NCBI GenBank assembly: GCA_964646615.1
Contig: CAZYEV010000088.1
Location: 135,613-199,612, forward strand
Origin: M3007 sp964646615
GTDB taxonomy: Bacteria; Bacteroidota; Bacteroidia; Chitinophagales; Saprospiraceae
Direction of reading: 5' to 3'
DNA length: 64,000 bases
Shown: positions 50,514 through 59,108 of the stretch, in pieces
Layout: each line of letters begins with the position of its first letter
Position numbering within the stretch: position 1 is the first letter of the stretch
The notes under the pieces: model-generated
What the model was told of the DNA's origin: nothing
What the model saw: the letters and a program-made list of their open reading frames with translations, nothing else
Database searches by the model: none
Made by a program: the position numbers and the translations under genes

Positions 50514-50537
50514 GACTTCTCCTTTTCCGGTTTTTCG

Positions 50538-50578
50538 TTGGCGCGGCGCCCTTTTGGGGGCCGCGCCAATTTTTTTTA
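50538..50578 (+). terminator. Rho-independent terminator of gapA
   Basis: A 10-bp GC-rich stem TTGGCGCGGC / GCCGCGCCAA with an inner GCCC/GGGG extension, followed by nine T residues. It starts 25 bases after the gapA stop. Confidence 0.92.
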
Positions 50579-50665
50579 GGGGGCGATAAAAAAGGTGATT
50601 GGCACAGCTGGTGGGCTGTCTTTAAGATATTGATTTTGAAGCGGTTGTGAATATGGTTCGATTTG

Positions 50666-50693
50666 TTAACCTGGGCTTAATATAGGGTTAACA
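50666..50693 (+). promoter_or_regulatory. Pho-box-like array of TTAAYA repeats
   Basis: Three hexamers TTAACC (50666), TTAATA (50677) and TTAACA (50688) are spaced exactly 11 bases apart, the geometry of PhoP/PhoB boxes (TTAACA with 11-bp period in Bacillus). The array ends 50 bases before the start of a TonB-dependent receptor gene. A GTTAAC palindrome occurs at the first and last site. No phosphate gene is in the window, so regulator identity is inferred. Confidence 0.5.
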
Positions 50694-50742
50694 TAGCCGA
50701 GGTTGGTTTGCAGCAAATTTTATTCTAACACACACCAACCTT

Positions 50743-53565
50743 ATGCTATCGCGCGCTACAACCTTTTTACTACTGTTCCTTCCTGCCCTTTTATTTGCGC
50801 AAGGCGGCATCATCACCGGCTCGGTGGTGGATAATGACTCCAAAGAAAAACTTATTGGCGCCACGGTGCGCATTCAAGAGGCCAGCCTGGGCTCTATTAC
50901 CGACCTGAACGGCTTCTATGCGGTTCGCAACGTCCCACCGGGTAAGTACACGGCTGTATTTTCTTATCTGGGTTACGAAGATGTTACGATTAAAGATGTT
51001 GAAGTAAAAGAAAATGAGCGTGTAACGCTGGATGTGGTGATGTCCACCAACTCGCTGGTGATGAGCGAGGTTACTATCGTGGAATATCGCAAGACGAACA
51101 CGGTGGCGGCTGTACTGCTCGAGGTGCGCCAGTCCAAGCAGGTGGTGAGCGGCGTATCGAGCCAGCAAATTCAAAAGTCGCAGGATAACAATGCGGCACA
51201 AGTGGTACAGCGCGTACCGGGCGTAACGATTGTAGAGAACCGCTTTGTGATGATTCGCGGCCTCAATGAGCGTTACAACAACGTGATGGTCAACAACATC
51301 ATCGCACCCAGTACGGAAATTGACCGCCGCACGTTTTCGTTCGACCTCATTTCGAGCAGTGCCCTCGACCGCATGCTGATCTACAAGTCGGGTTCTGCCG
51401 AGCTGCCGGGTGACTTTGCCGGTGGCGTGATTAAAATGTTCACGGTGGACCCGGACCAGAATTTCTTCAAAGTAAATCTCGGCGTCGGCTACCGCGTAAA
51501 TACAACGGGCACTTCTTACTTCCAAAGCGAAGGCTCACCTACCGACTTTTTAGGCTTTGATAATGGTTTCCGGCAATTGCCCTCGGCGTTTCCCAGCACC
51601 TTTGATATGCAGAGTGCTCCGCGCAATTCGAAGCTGCGAAAGTTTGCCGTGGACTTGCTGCCAAATAACTACAATGCTACCGAACGCACTGCCCTACCCG
51701 ATCATTCGTTCGGTTTCAGCTTCGGGCGCCGGATGAACGTGGGCGGCAAGCAGCTGTCCACGGTCAATATGGTCAACTACTCGACGAGCTACCAGAACTA
51801 CTTGCGCGATTTCTATCGCTACTTTGAGTGGGAAGACCGCACCCAGCCGATTGACTTGCGCTTCCGCTTTGACGACTCGGGCTACGAAAAGGTAAATCGC
51901 ATCAGCATCCTTTCCAATTGGCGTCTGCGCCTCAACGACCACAACACCATTAGCTTTAAAAACCTCTTCAACCAGATAGGTGAAAACGAAACCATCCTGC
52001 GCCGCGGCGAGGACTTCATCCAGCGCCCGGGCGACCGCCTGGCCAACTACCTGCTGGGTTACCGCGCGCGTTCCATCTATCTGGGTCAGCTGGAAGGCAC
52101 GCACGACCTGAGCGAACGTAGAAACCTCCACTGGGTCGCCGGTGGTAGCTTCATTATTGAAAATGAACCCGACCTGCGCCGCTTCCGTACCTTTCAGCCG
52201 GTGGGACAGACGGAAGCACCCTTCCAGGTCATTTTGCCGCCTTCTTCCAACCTGTTTGAAACGGGCCGCTACTACGGAAAACTCTTTGAGGTCTCTGGTT
52301 CGCATGGGCTGGATTACACCTGGACGATGCGCTCCAATGTGGACGGCACGCGCAAAACCCTGCTGAAAACAGGCTACATGGCCGAGTATCGCTACCGCGA
52401 TTTTGAGTCTCGTTATGTGTCCACACTTTACCCGGGCTTCTTCAACCCGGCTATTGGCGACAGTCTGTCCAAACTGCCGCTGGATAGAATTTTCGCAAAG
52501 GACAATTACCAGACCGTTGACGGCTTCGTCCTGGAAGAAGGTACGCGCCCAATTGACTCCTACACGGCCAACAGCCTGACTGCCGCCGCCTATGTCGGAT
52601 TAGATATGCCTCTGGGCCGCTTTGACCTATCTACGGGTCTGCGAGGAGAATTCAATGACCAGCGCGTAGATGGCTACGACGACAGAGGCCCCGTAGAAGC
52701 GCGCAACACGGTTTTCGCGCCCTTGCCCTTCTTTAACTTGGGTTATAATGTACGCGAGGGCTCTATCCTTCGTCTGGCATACAGCCGCACCATCAATCGC
52801 CCCGAGTTCCGCGAACTGGCTCCGTTCCTGTTTTATGACTACAAGCTGGAAGCCGCGCGCTTTGGGAATCCTAACCTGATCCCTGCGCTCATTCATAACG
52901 TGGACTTGCGTTACGAGATCTACCCACGCCCCGGCGAAACGTTCAATATCGGCGCATTCTACAAGTACTTTGACAATCCTATTGAAAACAAAACAGTAGT
53001 TACGACCGAGCAGCCCAATTTTTCCTACATCAATGCAGATTATGCCCGCAACTACGGCTTCGAGATGGAGCTGCGTAAATCCTTCAGAGGGCTGACGAAC
53101 AGCGGACTCATAGATCACTTCTCTGTCAACGCTAATGCTGCACTGATATGGTCAAAGGTAGATTTAGGGCCTAATGTTCCGGCACAAGATCAGATCCGTC
53201 CGCTGCAGGGGCAGTCACCTTATATTGTCAATATCGCGCTGTATTACGATGACGACCAGAGGAGCGGCTTTTCGGGGGCACTGGCTTACAACATTTTTGG
53301 CGACCGCATCTTCTCAGTAGGGGACGTATTGTATCCGACGATTTACGAGTTGTCGCGCCATAGCCTCGACCTCACATTCACCAAGCGCGTTGGCCGTGCG
53401 TCCTACAAACTGGGAATTCAAAACCTGTTGGATGCACCTTTCCGCTTCTATCAGGACTCGGATCGCGACAACAAAATCAATGTGAATGTAGACCACCCCA
53501 TTTTCACCTTCCGCAGAGGGCAGCTAATCAGTCTGACATTGTCTTACGACATTTCTAAACAGTAA
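50743..53565 (+). CDS. TonB-dependent receptor with carboxypeptidase-like regulatory domain
   Basis: A 940-residue outer-membrane receptor. Signal peptide ending LLFAQ (residue 20), a CarboxypepD_reg-like domain (GGIITGSVVDNDSKEKLIGATVRI; GFYAVRNVPPGKYTAVFSYLGYEDV), then the plug (VVQRVPGVTIVENRFVMIRGLNERYNNVMVNN) and a barrel with a C-terminus LISLTLSYDISKQ. It is not the SusC type and has no SusD partner; the next gene is a beta-helix lipoprotein. This pair and the Pho-box-like array upstream suggest uptake of a phosphorus compound, but the ligand is not shown. Confidence 0.9.
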   Translation: MLSRATTFLLLFLPALLFAQGGIITGSVVDNDSKEKLIGATVRIQEASLGSITDLNGFYAVRNVPPGKYTAVFSYLGYEDVTIKDVEVKENERVTLDVVMSTNSLVMSEVTIVEYRKTNTVAAVLLEVRQSKQVVSGVSSQQIQKSQDNNAAQVVQRVPGVTIVENRFVMIRGLNERYNNVMVNNIIAPSTEIDRRTFSFDLISSSALDRMLIYKSGSAELPGDFAGGVIKMFTVDPDQNFFKVNLGVGYRVNTTGTSYFQSEGSPTDFLGFDNGFRQLPSAFPSTFDMQSAPRNSKLRKFAVDLLPNNYNATERTALPDHSFGFSFGRRMNVGGKQLSTVNMVNYSTSYQNYLRDFYRYFEWEDRTQPIDLRFRFDDSGYEKVNRISILSNWRLRLNDHNTISFKNLFNQIGENETILRRGEDFIQRPGDRLANYLLGYRARSIYLGQLEGTHDLSERRNLHWVAGGSFIIENEPDLRRFRTFQPVGQTEAPFQVILPPSSNLFETGRYYGKLFEVSGSHGLDYTWTMRSNVDGTRKTLLKTGYMAEYRYRDFESRYVSTLYPGFFNPAIGDSLSKLPLDRIFAKDNYQTVDGFVLEEGTRPIDSYTANSLTAAAYVGLDMPLGRFDLSTGLRGEFNDQRVDGYDDRGPVEARNTVFAPLPFFNLGYNVREGSILRLAYSRTINRPEFRELAPFLFYDYKLEAARFGNPNLIPALIHNVDLRYEIYPRPGETFNIGAFYKYFDNPIENKTVVTTEQPNFSYINADYARNYGFEMELRKSFRGLTNSGLIDHFSVNANAALIWSKVDLGPNVPAQDQIRPLQGQSPYIVNIALYYDDDQRSGFSGALAYNIFGDRIFSVGDVLYPTIYELSRHSLDLTFTKRVGRASYKLGIQNLLDAPFRFYQDSDRDNKINVNVDHPIFTFRRGQLISLTLSYDISKQ

Positions 53566-53596
53566 AAACTCATTCATTTTTTAAATGACTTCACAC

Positions 53597-55015
53597 ATGA
53601 AAAACGTATTTGGATCCATTGTGCTGTTTGCAGTACTGGCCGTGTTCATGGTCTCCTGCGACAAGAAGGAAAATCCTACGCCTCCTCCTCCAGTAGAGCA
53701 GCTGGTTGAGCTGACGGGCGAACTGACCACGCGCACCTTGACGGCCGACAAGAAGTATCTGCTCAAGGGCCAGGTTTTCGTACGCAACGGTCAGACGCTG
53801 ACCATCGAGCCGGGTACGATCATCTTCGGCGACCGCCGCACCAAAGGCACCCTGATTATTGACAAAGGCGGCCGTATCATCGCCAACGGTACGGTGGACA
53901 AGCCCATCATCATGACCTCCAGCCAGGAAGCCGGTATCCGCGACCGCGGCGACTGGGGTGGTCTGGTCATCTTGGGCCGCGCCAATGTGAACCAGCCCGA
54001 CCCGACCATCGAAGGCATCACGCCGCCGGTAACGTTCGGTACGACGAACAGTACGGCTAACGACGGCGAAAACTCCGGTTCGCTCAAGTATGTACGCATC
54101 GAGTTTGCCGGCATCGAGCTGACGCCGAACAACGAGACCAACTCGCTCACGACGGGTGGTGTAGGTCGCGGCACGGTTATCGAGTACGTGCAAGTTTCCT
54201 ACGGCGGCGACGACGGCTTTGAGTTCTTCGGTGGCACGCACAATGCTAAATACCTCATCTCCTTAGGTATGTGGGACGACGACTTCGATATTGACTACGG
54301 CTACACGGGCAGCATTCAGTTTGGCGTGGCTATCCGCTACCCGAGCTTTGCTGACCAGTCGCAGTCCAACGGCATTGAAACCGACAACGGCCCGAACGAC
54401 AACGACGTACAGCCTTACACTACAGGTGTGCTGTCCAACATCACGGTACTGGGCCCGCTGGCTCCGGTGTCGCCGGCCAACTCCATCAGTGCTAACTACG
54501 CCCATGCTGCTGACTTCCGCCGCCGCGTAGCCCTGTCGGTGTTCAACTCGGTATTTGTGGGCTTCCCGCGCGGTATCCGCTTCAACCAGGCTTCCGTGCT
54601 GTCGCAGTATCAGAGCGGCCGCGGTGTGCTGGCCAACAACATCCTGTGGGCTTCCAGCGAAGCAAACGCCTACCAGGTTGGCTCGGGTGTGGCTGTGGCT
54701 GACGTGAAGGCTTACTGGGAGGCAGCCGCTAACGGCAACACGCTGGTAACCACCGCCGCTACCGATGCCTACAACGCCATCGGCCTGAAGGCCGACTGGT
54801 TCTTCGGCAACCGCCTCAACAACGACTATCCGGCTAACCCGGACTTCACCCTGACGACGGGCACCGCTGCTACGGGCGCCAAGTTTGACCACCCGAAGTT
54901 CAACGAACCCAACCGCACTGGCTTCTTCACCAACGTCGCCTACCGCGGCGCCTTCGGCAACACCGACTGGACCGACCGCTGGGCCGAATTCGACCCGGTG
55001 GACAAGGCTTATTAA
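53597..55015 (+). CDS. Beta-helix lipoprotein partner of the TonB receptor
   Basis: A 472-residue lipoprotein: signal peptide ending FMVSC (Cys at 21), a Pro-rich linker (NPTPPPPVEQ), then short repeated strands typical of right-handed beta-helices (KYLLKGQVFVRNGQTLTIEPGTIIFGDRR, then GTLIIDKGGRIIANGTVDKPIIMTS split by Gly turns). The motif DWGGLVILGRANVN and the block VQVSYGGDDGFEFFGGTHNAKYL mark a Bacteroidota family often found next to a carboxypeptidase-regulatory TonB receptor, as here. Starts ATG 53597 (or 53585). It could bind surface substrate or act as an extracellular enzyme; no catalytic residues are known to me. Confidence 0.75.
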   Translation: MKNVFGSIVLFAVLAVFMVSCDKKENPTPPPPVEQLVELTGELTTRTLTADKKYLLKGQVFVRNGQTLTIEPGTIIFGDRRTKGTLIIDKGGRIIANGTVDKPIIMTSSQEAGIRDRGDWGGLVILGRANVNQPDPTIEGITPPVTFGTTNSTANDGENSGSLKYVRIEFAGIELTPNNETNSLTTGGVGRGTVIEYVQVSYGGDDGFEFFGGTHNAKYLISLGMWDDDFDIDYGYTGSIQFGVAIRYPSFADQSQSNGIETDNGPNDNDVQPYTTGVLSNITVLGPLAPVSPANSISANYAHAADFRRRVALSVFNSVFVGFPRGIRFNQASVLSQYQSGRGVLANNILWASSEANAYQVGSGVAVADVKAYWEAAANGNTLVTTAATDAYNAIGLKADWFFGNRLNNDYPANPDFTLTTGTAATGAKFDHPKFNEPNRTGFFTNVAYRGAFGNTDWTDRWAEFDPVDKAY

Positions 55016-55032
55016 TTTCTCTTAACTAGGCC

Positions 55033-55078
55033 AAAAGACTTGCCATCGCACCTGTGATGGCAAGTCTTTTTTTTAAAA
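55033..55078 (+). terminator. Rho-independent terminator of the TonB receptor operon
   Basis: A perfect 15-bp stem AAAAGACTTGCCATC / GATGGCAAGTCTTTT with an 8-base loop, followed by TTTT and A-rich sequence, 18 bases after the lipoprotein stop. Confidence 0.93.
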
Positions 55079-55091
55079 AACAATACTACCT

Positions 55092-55682
55092 ATGAAAGTC
55101 AGCGCTTTTCTAACCTTTTTCGCTGCTATCCTTTTGCTGGCCTGCCAGCCTACGCCAAAGGGCCAGAAACCCGATGCCGAAACGGCACAACAGCTCTTAG
55201 AAAAAATTATCCGCTATACGGGTCATTTACCCAAAAAAGCCACTCACGAAACAAAGTTTGATACTACCTTCAATGAGTTCTATGCTCAGGAACTCGCCAA
55301 ACACCGCATTGACCTGTACTATCGCGACGAACGCACGGGCGACATCTATTTGCTCGTCAGCCGCATCGCACCCAGTCTGACGGTCAAGCGCGTAGCTACC
55401 GGCATCCACATGCGCTTAGAGGGCGACTCCATCGCCTACTACAACGAAGTGTTCCGCACCTGGAAAATGCCCGAACCCGAACTGGCTGAAAAGGCCAGAA
55501 TGCTCTTCGAAAAAATGGTGCGCGGGCAAGACCTCAGCCCATACTACCCGCAAAACTCCGGCAATGAGGATTACATCGAATTCCCCGACCCCAACACCCG
55601 CTTCGACGTGGAGAAGCGGCGCTGGGTATCTTCCTTAGAAGTAACGCCGGAGAAGATGAAGGAAGCCTTCCAGCAAGAGTAA
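55092..55682 (+). CDS. Hypothetical lipoprotein
   Basis: A 196-residue protein with signal peptide ending ILLLAC (Cys at 18). The mature part is alpha/beta with charged helices (AETAQQLLEKIIRYTGHLPKKATHE; PEPELAEKARMLFEKMV) and the phrase DLYYRDERTGDIYLLVSRIAPSLTVKRVATGI. No family is recognised. It starts only 14 bases after the terminator T-tract, so it may rely on read-through or an overlapping promoter. It converges with nspC ten bases away. It may still belong functionally to the receptor-lipoprotein pair before it. Confidence 0.6.
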   Translation: MKVSAFLTFFAAILLLACQPTPKGQKPDAETAQQLLEKIIRYTGHLPKKATHETKFDTTFNEFYAQELAKHRIDLYYRDERTGDIYLLVSRIAPSLTVKRVATGIHMRLEGDSIAYYNEVFRTWKMPEPELAEKARMLFEKMVRGQDLSPYYPQNSGNEDYIEFPDPNTRFDVEKRRWVSSLEVTPEKMKEAFQQE

Positions 55683-55692
55683 ACTTCGCCGT

Positions 55693-56835
55693 TCAAGAGA
55701 GCCGGTTCTTGTAGTCGCGATAGCCAAAGCGACGCACAACGTCCAGCCGCCCATCCTCGCGCCAGATGGCGATGGAGGGGTGCGTTACGCCGTTGAACGT
55801 GGTCGTCTTGACCATGGTGTAGTGGATCATGTCCTCGAAGACGAGTTTTTGCCCTACGCGCAGCGGTGCTTCAAAGCCGTATTCCTCCATGAAATCGCCA
55901 CTCAAGCAGCTGACGCCGCCCAGCCGGTAGCGGTGAGGGTCGGCGGGCGTCGGCTCGGCATTAGCGCCGCGAACACGCGGGCGATACGGCATTTCCAGCG
56001 TATCGGGCATGTGTGCCGTAAAGGAAACGTCGAGGATGGCTGTTCTGACACCTTTATTTTTTACAATATCCAGCACGGTCGCTATCAGTACGCCCGTATC
56101 CCAGGCGATGGCGCTGCCTGGCTCCAGAATGACGTGCAGATGCGGATAGCGGGCCTTAAAGCCCCGGAGCACTCGGATGAGATGCGCTACATCGTAACCC
56201 GCGCGTGTCATCAGGTGGCCGCCACCGAAGTTGACCCATTTGAGTTGAGGTAAAAAATGTCCGAAGCGAGCCTCAAAGTGCTCGAGCGTCTTTTCCAGGT
56301 CGTAGCTGCTGCTTTCGCACAGCGTGTGGAAATGCAGGCCCTCGATACCTTCGGGCAAGCCCTTTTTTAGATTTTCGGCCACCTCGCCCAACCGAGAGCC
56401 GGGTGAAGCCGGATTGTACAACGATGTACCCACAGGCGACCACTCCGGATTGACGCGCAGCCCCGCGCTAATTGGCTCAGGGTGCCGCTCCAGACGCCGG
56501 CGAAAGCGCCGATACTGCGACAGGGAATTGAAGGTGATGTGGCTGGAGTATTTCAGGATGCGCCCAAACTCGCGCGGCAGATAGGCCACCGCATAGGTGT
56601 GCGCCTTTGTGTGCATTTCCTCGTAGCACAGGCGCGCCTCATTGAGCGAAGAGGCCGTAGCGCCGCTCAGATATTGCCCCACTAATGGGAAGGTGCTCCA
56701 CATAGCAAAACCCTTGAAGGCCAGAATGATTTGCACGCCGGCAGCCTGCTGCACGCTGTGAATGAGTTCCAAATTGCGGCGCAGCAGCGCTTCGTCGAGC
56801 ACAAAACAGGGGGAAGGAATGCGAGAGATATCCAT
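55693..56835 (-). CDS. nspC: Carboxynorspermidine decarboxylase
   Basis: A 380-residue PLP enzyme of the alanine-racemase-fold (type III) decarboxylases. The PLP lysine is in ILAFKGFAMWS (about residue 41), then SATASSLNE-like GATASSLNEARL, GLHFHTLCESSSYD, VNFGGGHLMTRAGYD, EPGSAIAWDTG, and the C-terminal GVSCLSGDFMEEYGF with substrate Cys/Asp. These are features of NspC, which makes norspermidine or spermidine via the aspartate-semialdehyde route common in Bacteroidota. The partner carboxynorspermidine dehydrogenase is not in the window. Confidence 0.92.
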   Translation of the reverse strand: MDISRIPSPCFVLDEALLRRNLELIHSVQQAAGVQIILAFKGFAMWSTFPLVGQYLSGATASSLNEARLCYEEMHTKAHTYAVAYLPREFGRILKYSSHITFNSLSQYRRFRRRLERHPEPISAGLRVNPEWSPVGTSLYNPASPGSRLGEVAENLKKGLPEGIEGLHFHTLCESSSYDLEKTLEHFEARFGHFLPQLKWVNFGGGHLMTRAGYDVAHLIRVLRGFKARYPHLHVILEPGSAIAWDTGVLIATVLDIVKNKGVRTAILDVSFTAHMPDTLEMPYRPRVRGANAEPTPADPHRYRLGGVSCLSGDFMEEYGFEAPLRVGQKLVFEDMIHYTMVKTTTFNGVTHPSIAIWREDGRLDVVRRFGYRDYKNRLS

Positions 56836-56858
56836 GAAGTTGTCTTAAAAACCGCCTG

Positions 56859-56866
56859 CAAAGGTA
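56859..56866 (-). promoter_or_regulatory. -7 box of nspC
   Basis: TACCTTTG on the - strand, 23 bases before the nspC start codon. Confidence 0.55.
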
Positions 56867-56985
56867 GATTGTCCCTTCTGGGCTGGCGGTGTTGCGGCTG
56901 CCCTTTGTTGGCCGATTTGTCGCGTATGCCTCCTGCCGGCGGTTTTTGTTTTCTTAAATGTTTTAAAAAATGCTCGACAGCCTCG

Positions 56986-56993
56986 TACCTTTG
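56986..56993 (+). promoter_or_regulatory. -7 box of greA
   Basis: TACCTTTG with TTTT about 20 bases upstream; it lies 86 bases before the greA start, giving a long leader that includes a palindrome. Confidence 0.55.
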
Positions 56994-57003
56994 TGCCGCA
57001 AAA

Positions 57004-57017
57004 CAGAAACGTTTCTG
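57004..57017. promoter_or_regulatory. Palindrome in the greA leader
   Basis: A perfect 14-bp palindrome CAGAAACGTTTCTG just downstream of the greA -7 box, with a half-site GACGTTTCT about 20 bases further. Its position over the transcription start suits a repressor site; regulator unknown. Confidence 0.35.
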
Positions 57018-57079
57018 CCGGTCGGTGGGGACGTTTCTATTTTTTTCTACCATAGTGTCCTAACCTAATTGGAGTTTCT

Positions 57080-57556
57080 ATGTCAAACTACACCTATCTG
57101 ACGAAGAGCGGATACGACAAGCTGAAAATGGAACTGGAAGAGCTGAAAACGACTGGGCGTGCCGAAGCGGCTCGCGCCATCGCAGAAGCTCGTGCACAGG
57201 GCGATCTTTCCGAGAACGCCGAATACGATGCCGCTAAGGAAGCTCAGGGAATGCTGGAAATGCGTATCAGCGAATTGGAGACCTTACTGGCCAACGCCCG
57301 CATCTTGGACGAGACGAACGTGGACACCTCGCAGGTGGCCATTTTCTCCAACGTTACCATTAAAAACCTAAAGACGGGCAAGGAACTGACCTACAAGCTG
57401 GTATCAGAGACGGAAGCGGACATCAAACAGATGAAAATTTCGATTTCGTCGCCTATCGGTGCGGGTCTGCTGGGTAAGAAGCGCGGCGAAATAGCGCGAG
57501 TCTCCACTCCCGGCGGGATATTGGAATTTGAAATACTGGATATTTCCATCGGATAA
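57080..57556 (+). CDS. greA: Transcription elongation factor GreA
   Basis: A 158-residue GreA. The N-terminal coiled coil (residues about 10-75) has the acidic tip DLSENAEYDAAKEAQ with the two catalytic acids, and the C-terminal FKBP-like domain carries SPIGAGLLGKKRGE. It rescues backtracked RNA polymerase by stimulating transcript cleavage. It is followed after 12 bases by a HIT gene and a glycosidase, all on one strand. Confidence 0.96.
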   Translation: MSNYTYLTKSGYDKLKMELEELKTTGRAEAARAIAEARAQGDLSENAEYDAAKEAQGMLEMRISELETLLANARILDETNVDTSQVAIFSNVTIKNLKTGKELTYKLVSETEADIKQMKISISSPIGAGLLGKKRGEIARVSTPGGILEFEILDISIG

Positions 57557-57568
57557 CGTTCATGCGCC

Positions 57569-57964
57569 ATGGCCTCTATCTTTTCCCGTATCGTTGCCGG
57601 CGAGCTACCCTGCCACAAAGTAGCAGAAACCGCTGATTATCTGGCTTTTCTGGACATCCGTCCGCAGGTCAAAGGGCATACCTTGTGCATCCCGAAGCGG
57701 GAAGAAGACTATATTTTTGACCTGACTGACGACGAGCTGGCGGGTTTGATGGTCTTTGCCAAACGAGTGGCCGCCGCACTGCGGGAGGTAGTGCCGTGCA
57801 AACGCATCGGTGTTGCCGTGGTAGGGCTGGAAGTGCCGCACGCGCATGTGCACTTGATGCCCATCAATGCCATTTCAGACCTGGGCTTCCGTCAGCCCTT
57901 AGAGATGACCCCGGAGGAATTAGCCGCTTTAGCTGCACAGATTGCTGCGCGCGTTGCGCTTTAA
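57569..57964 (+). CDS. HIT-family protein
   Basis: A 131-residue HIT protein with the catalytic histidine triad in VPHAHVHLMPIN (HxHxH, about residues 92-98), plus FSRIVAGELPCHKVAE at the N-terminus and FLDIRPQVKGHTLCIPK. Such proteins hydrolyse nucleotide-phosphoramidates or AMP-linked dinucleotides in the cytosol. ATG 57569 lies directly downstream of greA in a conserved-looking pair. Confidence 0.92.
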   Translation: MASIFSRIVAGELPCHKVAETADYLAFLDIRPQVKGHTLCIPKREEDYIFDLTDDELAGLMVFAKRVAAALREVVPCKRIGVAVVGLEVPHAHVHLMPINAISDLGFRQPLEMTPEELAALAAQIAARVAL

Positions 57965-57966
57965 TC

Positions 57967-59025
57967 ATGCGTGCGCGTTGGCTTTCGTGCTGCGTTAGCG
58001 CATGGGTTGTGCTGGCGTTTGGGGGCAAAGGCGGATGCTTTTCGGCAGAGCGTTCGGCAGCAGGCATCGGCCTGAGCACCCAGGAGCGCATTCACGGCCT
58101 GACCTTAGTGGCCCCTCCGGAGCCGTTTCCTTCCGACCCCATGCCGGCAGTGCTTGAAGTGGGCGCCAATTGGATAGCCGTTGTCCCGTACGCTTTTACC
58201 CGCCGCGGCACGCCTACCGTCCGCTATGCCGTAGCGGGCTGGCAGTGGTGGGGCGAGCGGCCCGAAGGCGTCTGCGAAACAATACGCTTAGCGCATGCTG
58301 CCGGTCTGCGCGTCCTGCTGAAACCTCAGCTGTACGTCCCGGGCAGCTGGACGGGCGACCTCGCCTTCGACAACGACGAGGATTGGCGACAATGGGAGGA
58401 GCAATACGCCCGGTACATCCTCGACATGGCGCGTATCGCCGACTCCTTAAACGTCGAGTTGTTTTGCATCGGCACCGAATTTCGCAGTGCCATCGCCCAG
58501 CGGTCGGCTTTCTGGTCGGCACTCATCGCCCAGGTACGCCAGACATATCGCGGGCCGCTAACCTATTCAGCCAATTGGGACGATTGGGAAGCAGTGCCTT
58601 TTTGGCAACACCTTGATTACATCGGCCTGAGCGCCTACTTCCCTTTGATAGAAGTTGATACGCCTCAGGTAGAACAGCTCAAAGCGGCCTGGAAACCGCA
58701 CGTACAACGCCTGCGCGACTTCAGCCAGCGCTGGCAAAAGCCCGTGCTCTTTACCGAATTTGGCTACCTGAGCGTCAATGGCGCTGGCGGCCGTACCTGG
58801 GAACTGGAAAAAAACATCCAGCGCCTGCCCGTCAACGAGCTGGCTCAGGCCAACTGTTTGGAAGCATTACTCGCCACCTTTCAGCCTGAGCCCTGGTGGG
58901 CCGGCGGCTTTTTGTGGAAGTGGTTCCCCCACATGCGCGGGCACGAAGGCTACCCCGAGCGCGATTATACGCCTCAGGGCAAATTGGCCGAACAGACGCT
59001 CCGCCAGTGGTATCGAAGGCACTAA
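57967..59025 (+). CDS. GH113-like glycoside hydrolase (TIM barrel)
   Basis: A 352-residue exported protein with a signal sequence (residues 1-19, no clear lipobox though a Cys at 24 follows). The mature TIM barrel resembles GH113 and related glycosidases: general acid/base Glu171 in FCIGTEF, nucleophile Glu264 in VLFTEFGY, and WWAGGFLWKWFP near the C-terminus. GH113 members cleave beta-mannosides; substrate here is unproven. It starts two bases after the HIT stop and is likely co-transcribed with greA-HIT, an odd pairing that may be just positional. The longer frame to 57796 overlaps the HIT gene. Confidence 0.78.
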   Translation: MRARWLSCCVSAWVVLAFGGKGGCFSAERSAAGIGLSTQERIHGLTLVAPPEPFPSDPMPAVLEVGANWIAVVPYAFTRRGTPTVRYAVAGWQWWGERPEGVCETIRLAHAAGLRVLLKPQLYVPGSWTGDLAFDNDEDWRQWEEQYARYILDMARIADSLNVELFCIGTEFRSAIAQRSAFWSALIAQVRQTYRGPLTYSANWDDWEAVPFWQHLDYIGLSAYFPLIEVDTPQVEQLKAAWKPHVQRLRDFSQRWQKPVLFTEFGYLSVNGAGGRTWELEKNIQRLPVNELAQANCLEALLATFQPEPWWAGGFLWKWFPHMRGHEGYPERDYTPQGKLAEQTLRQWYRRH

Positions 59026-59082
59026 ATGTCGTAAGAACGGCGTCGCCCATTTGCAAACCCGGTGCATTCTGCCATGAACTGC

Positions 59083-59090
59083 TACCTTTG
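59083..59090 (+). promoter_or_regulatory. -7 box of the HD/PycTM gene
   Basis: TACCTTTG, 18 bases before the ATG at 59109. Confidence 0.55.
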
Positions 59091-59108
59091 CCCAAATCGG
59101 ACAAGAAC

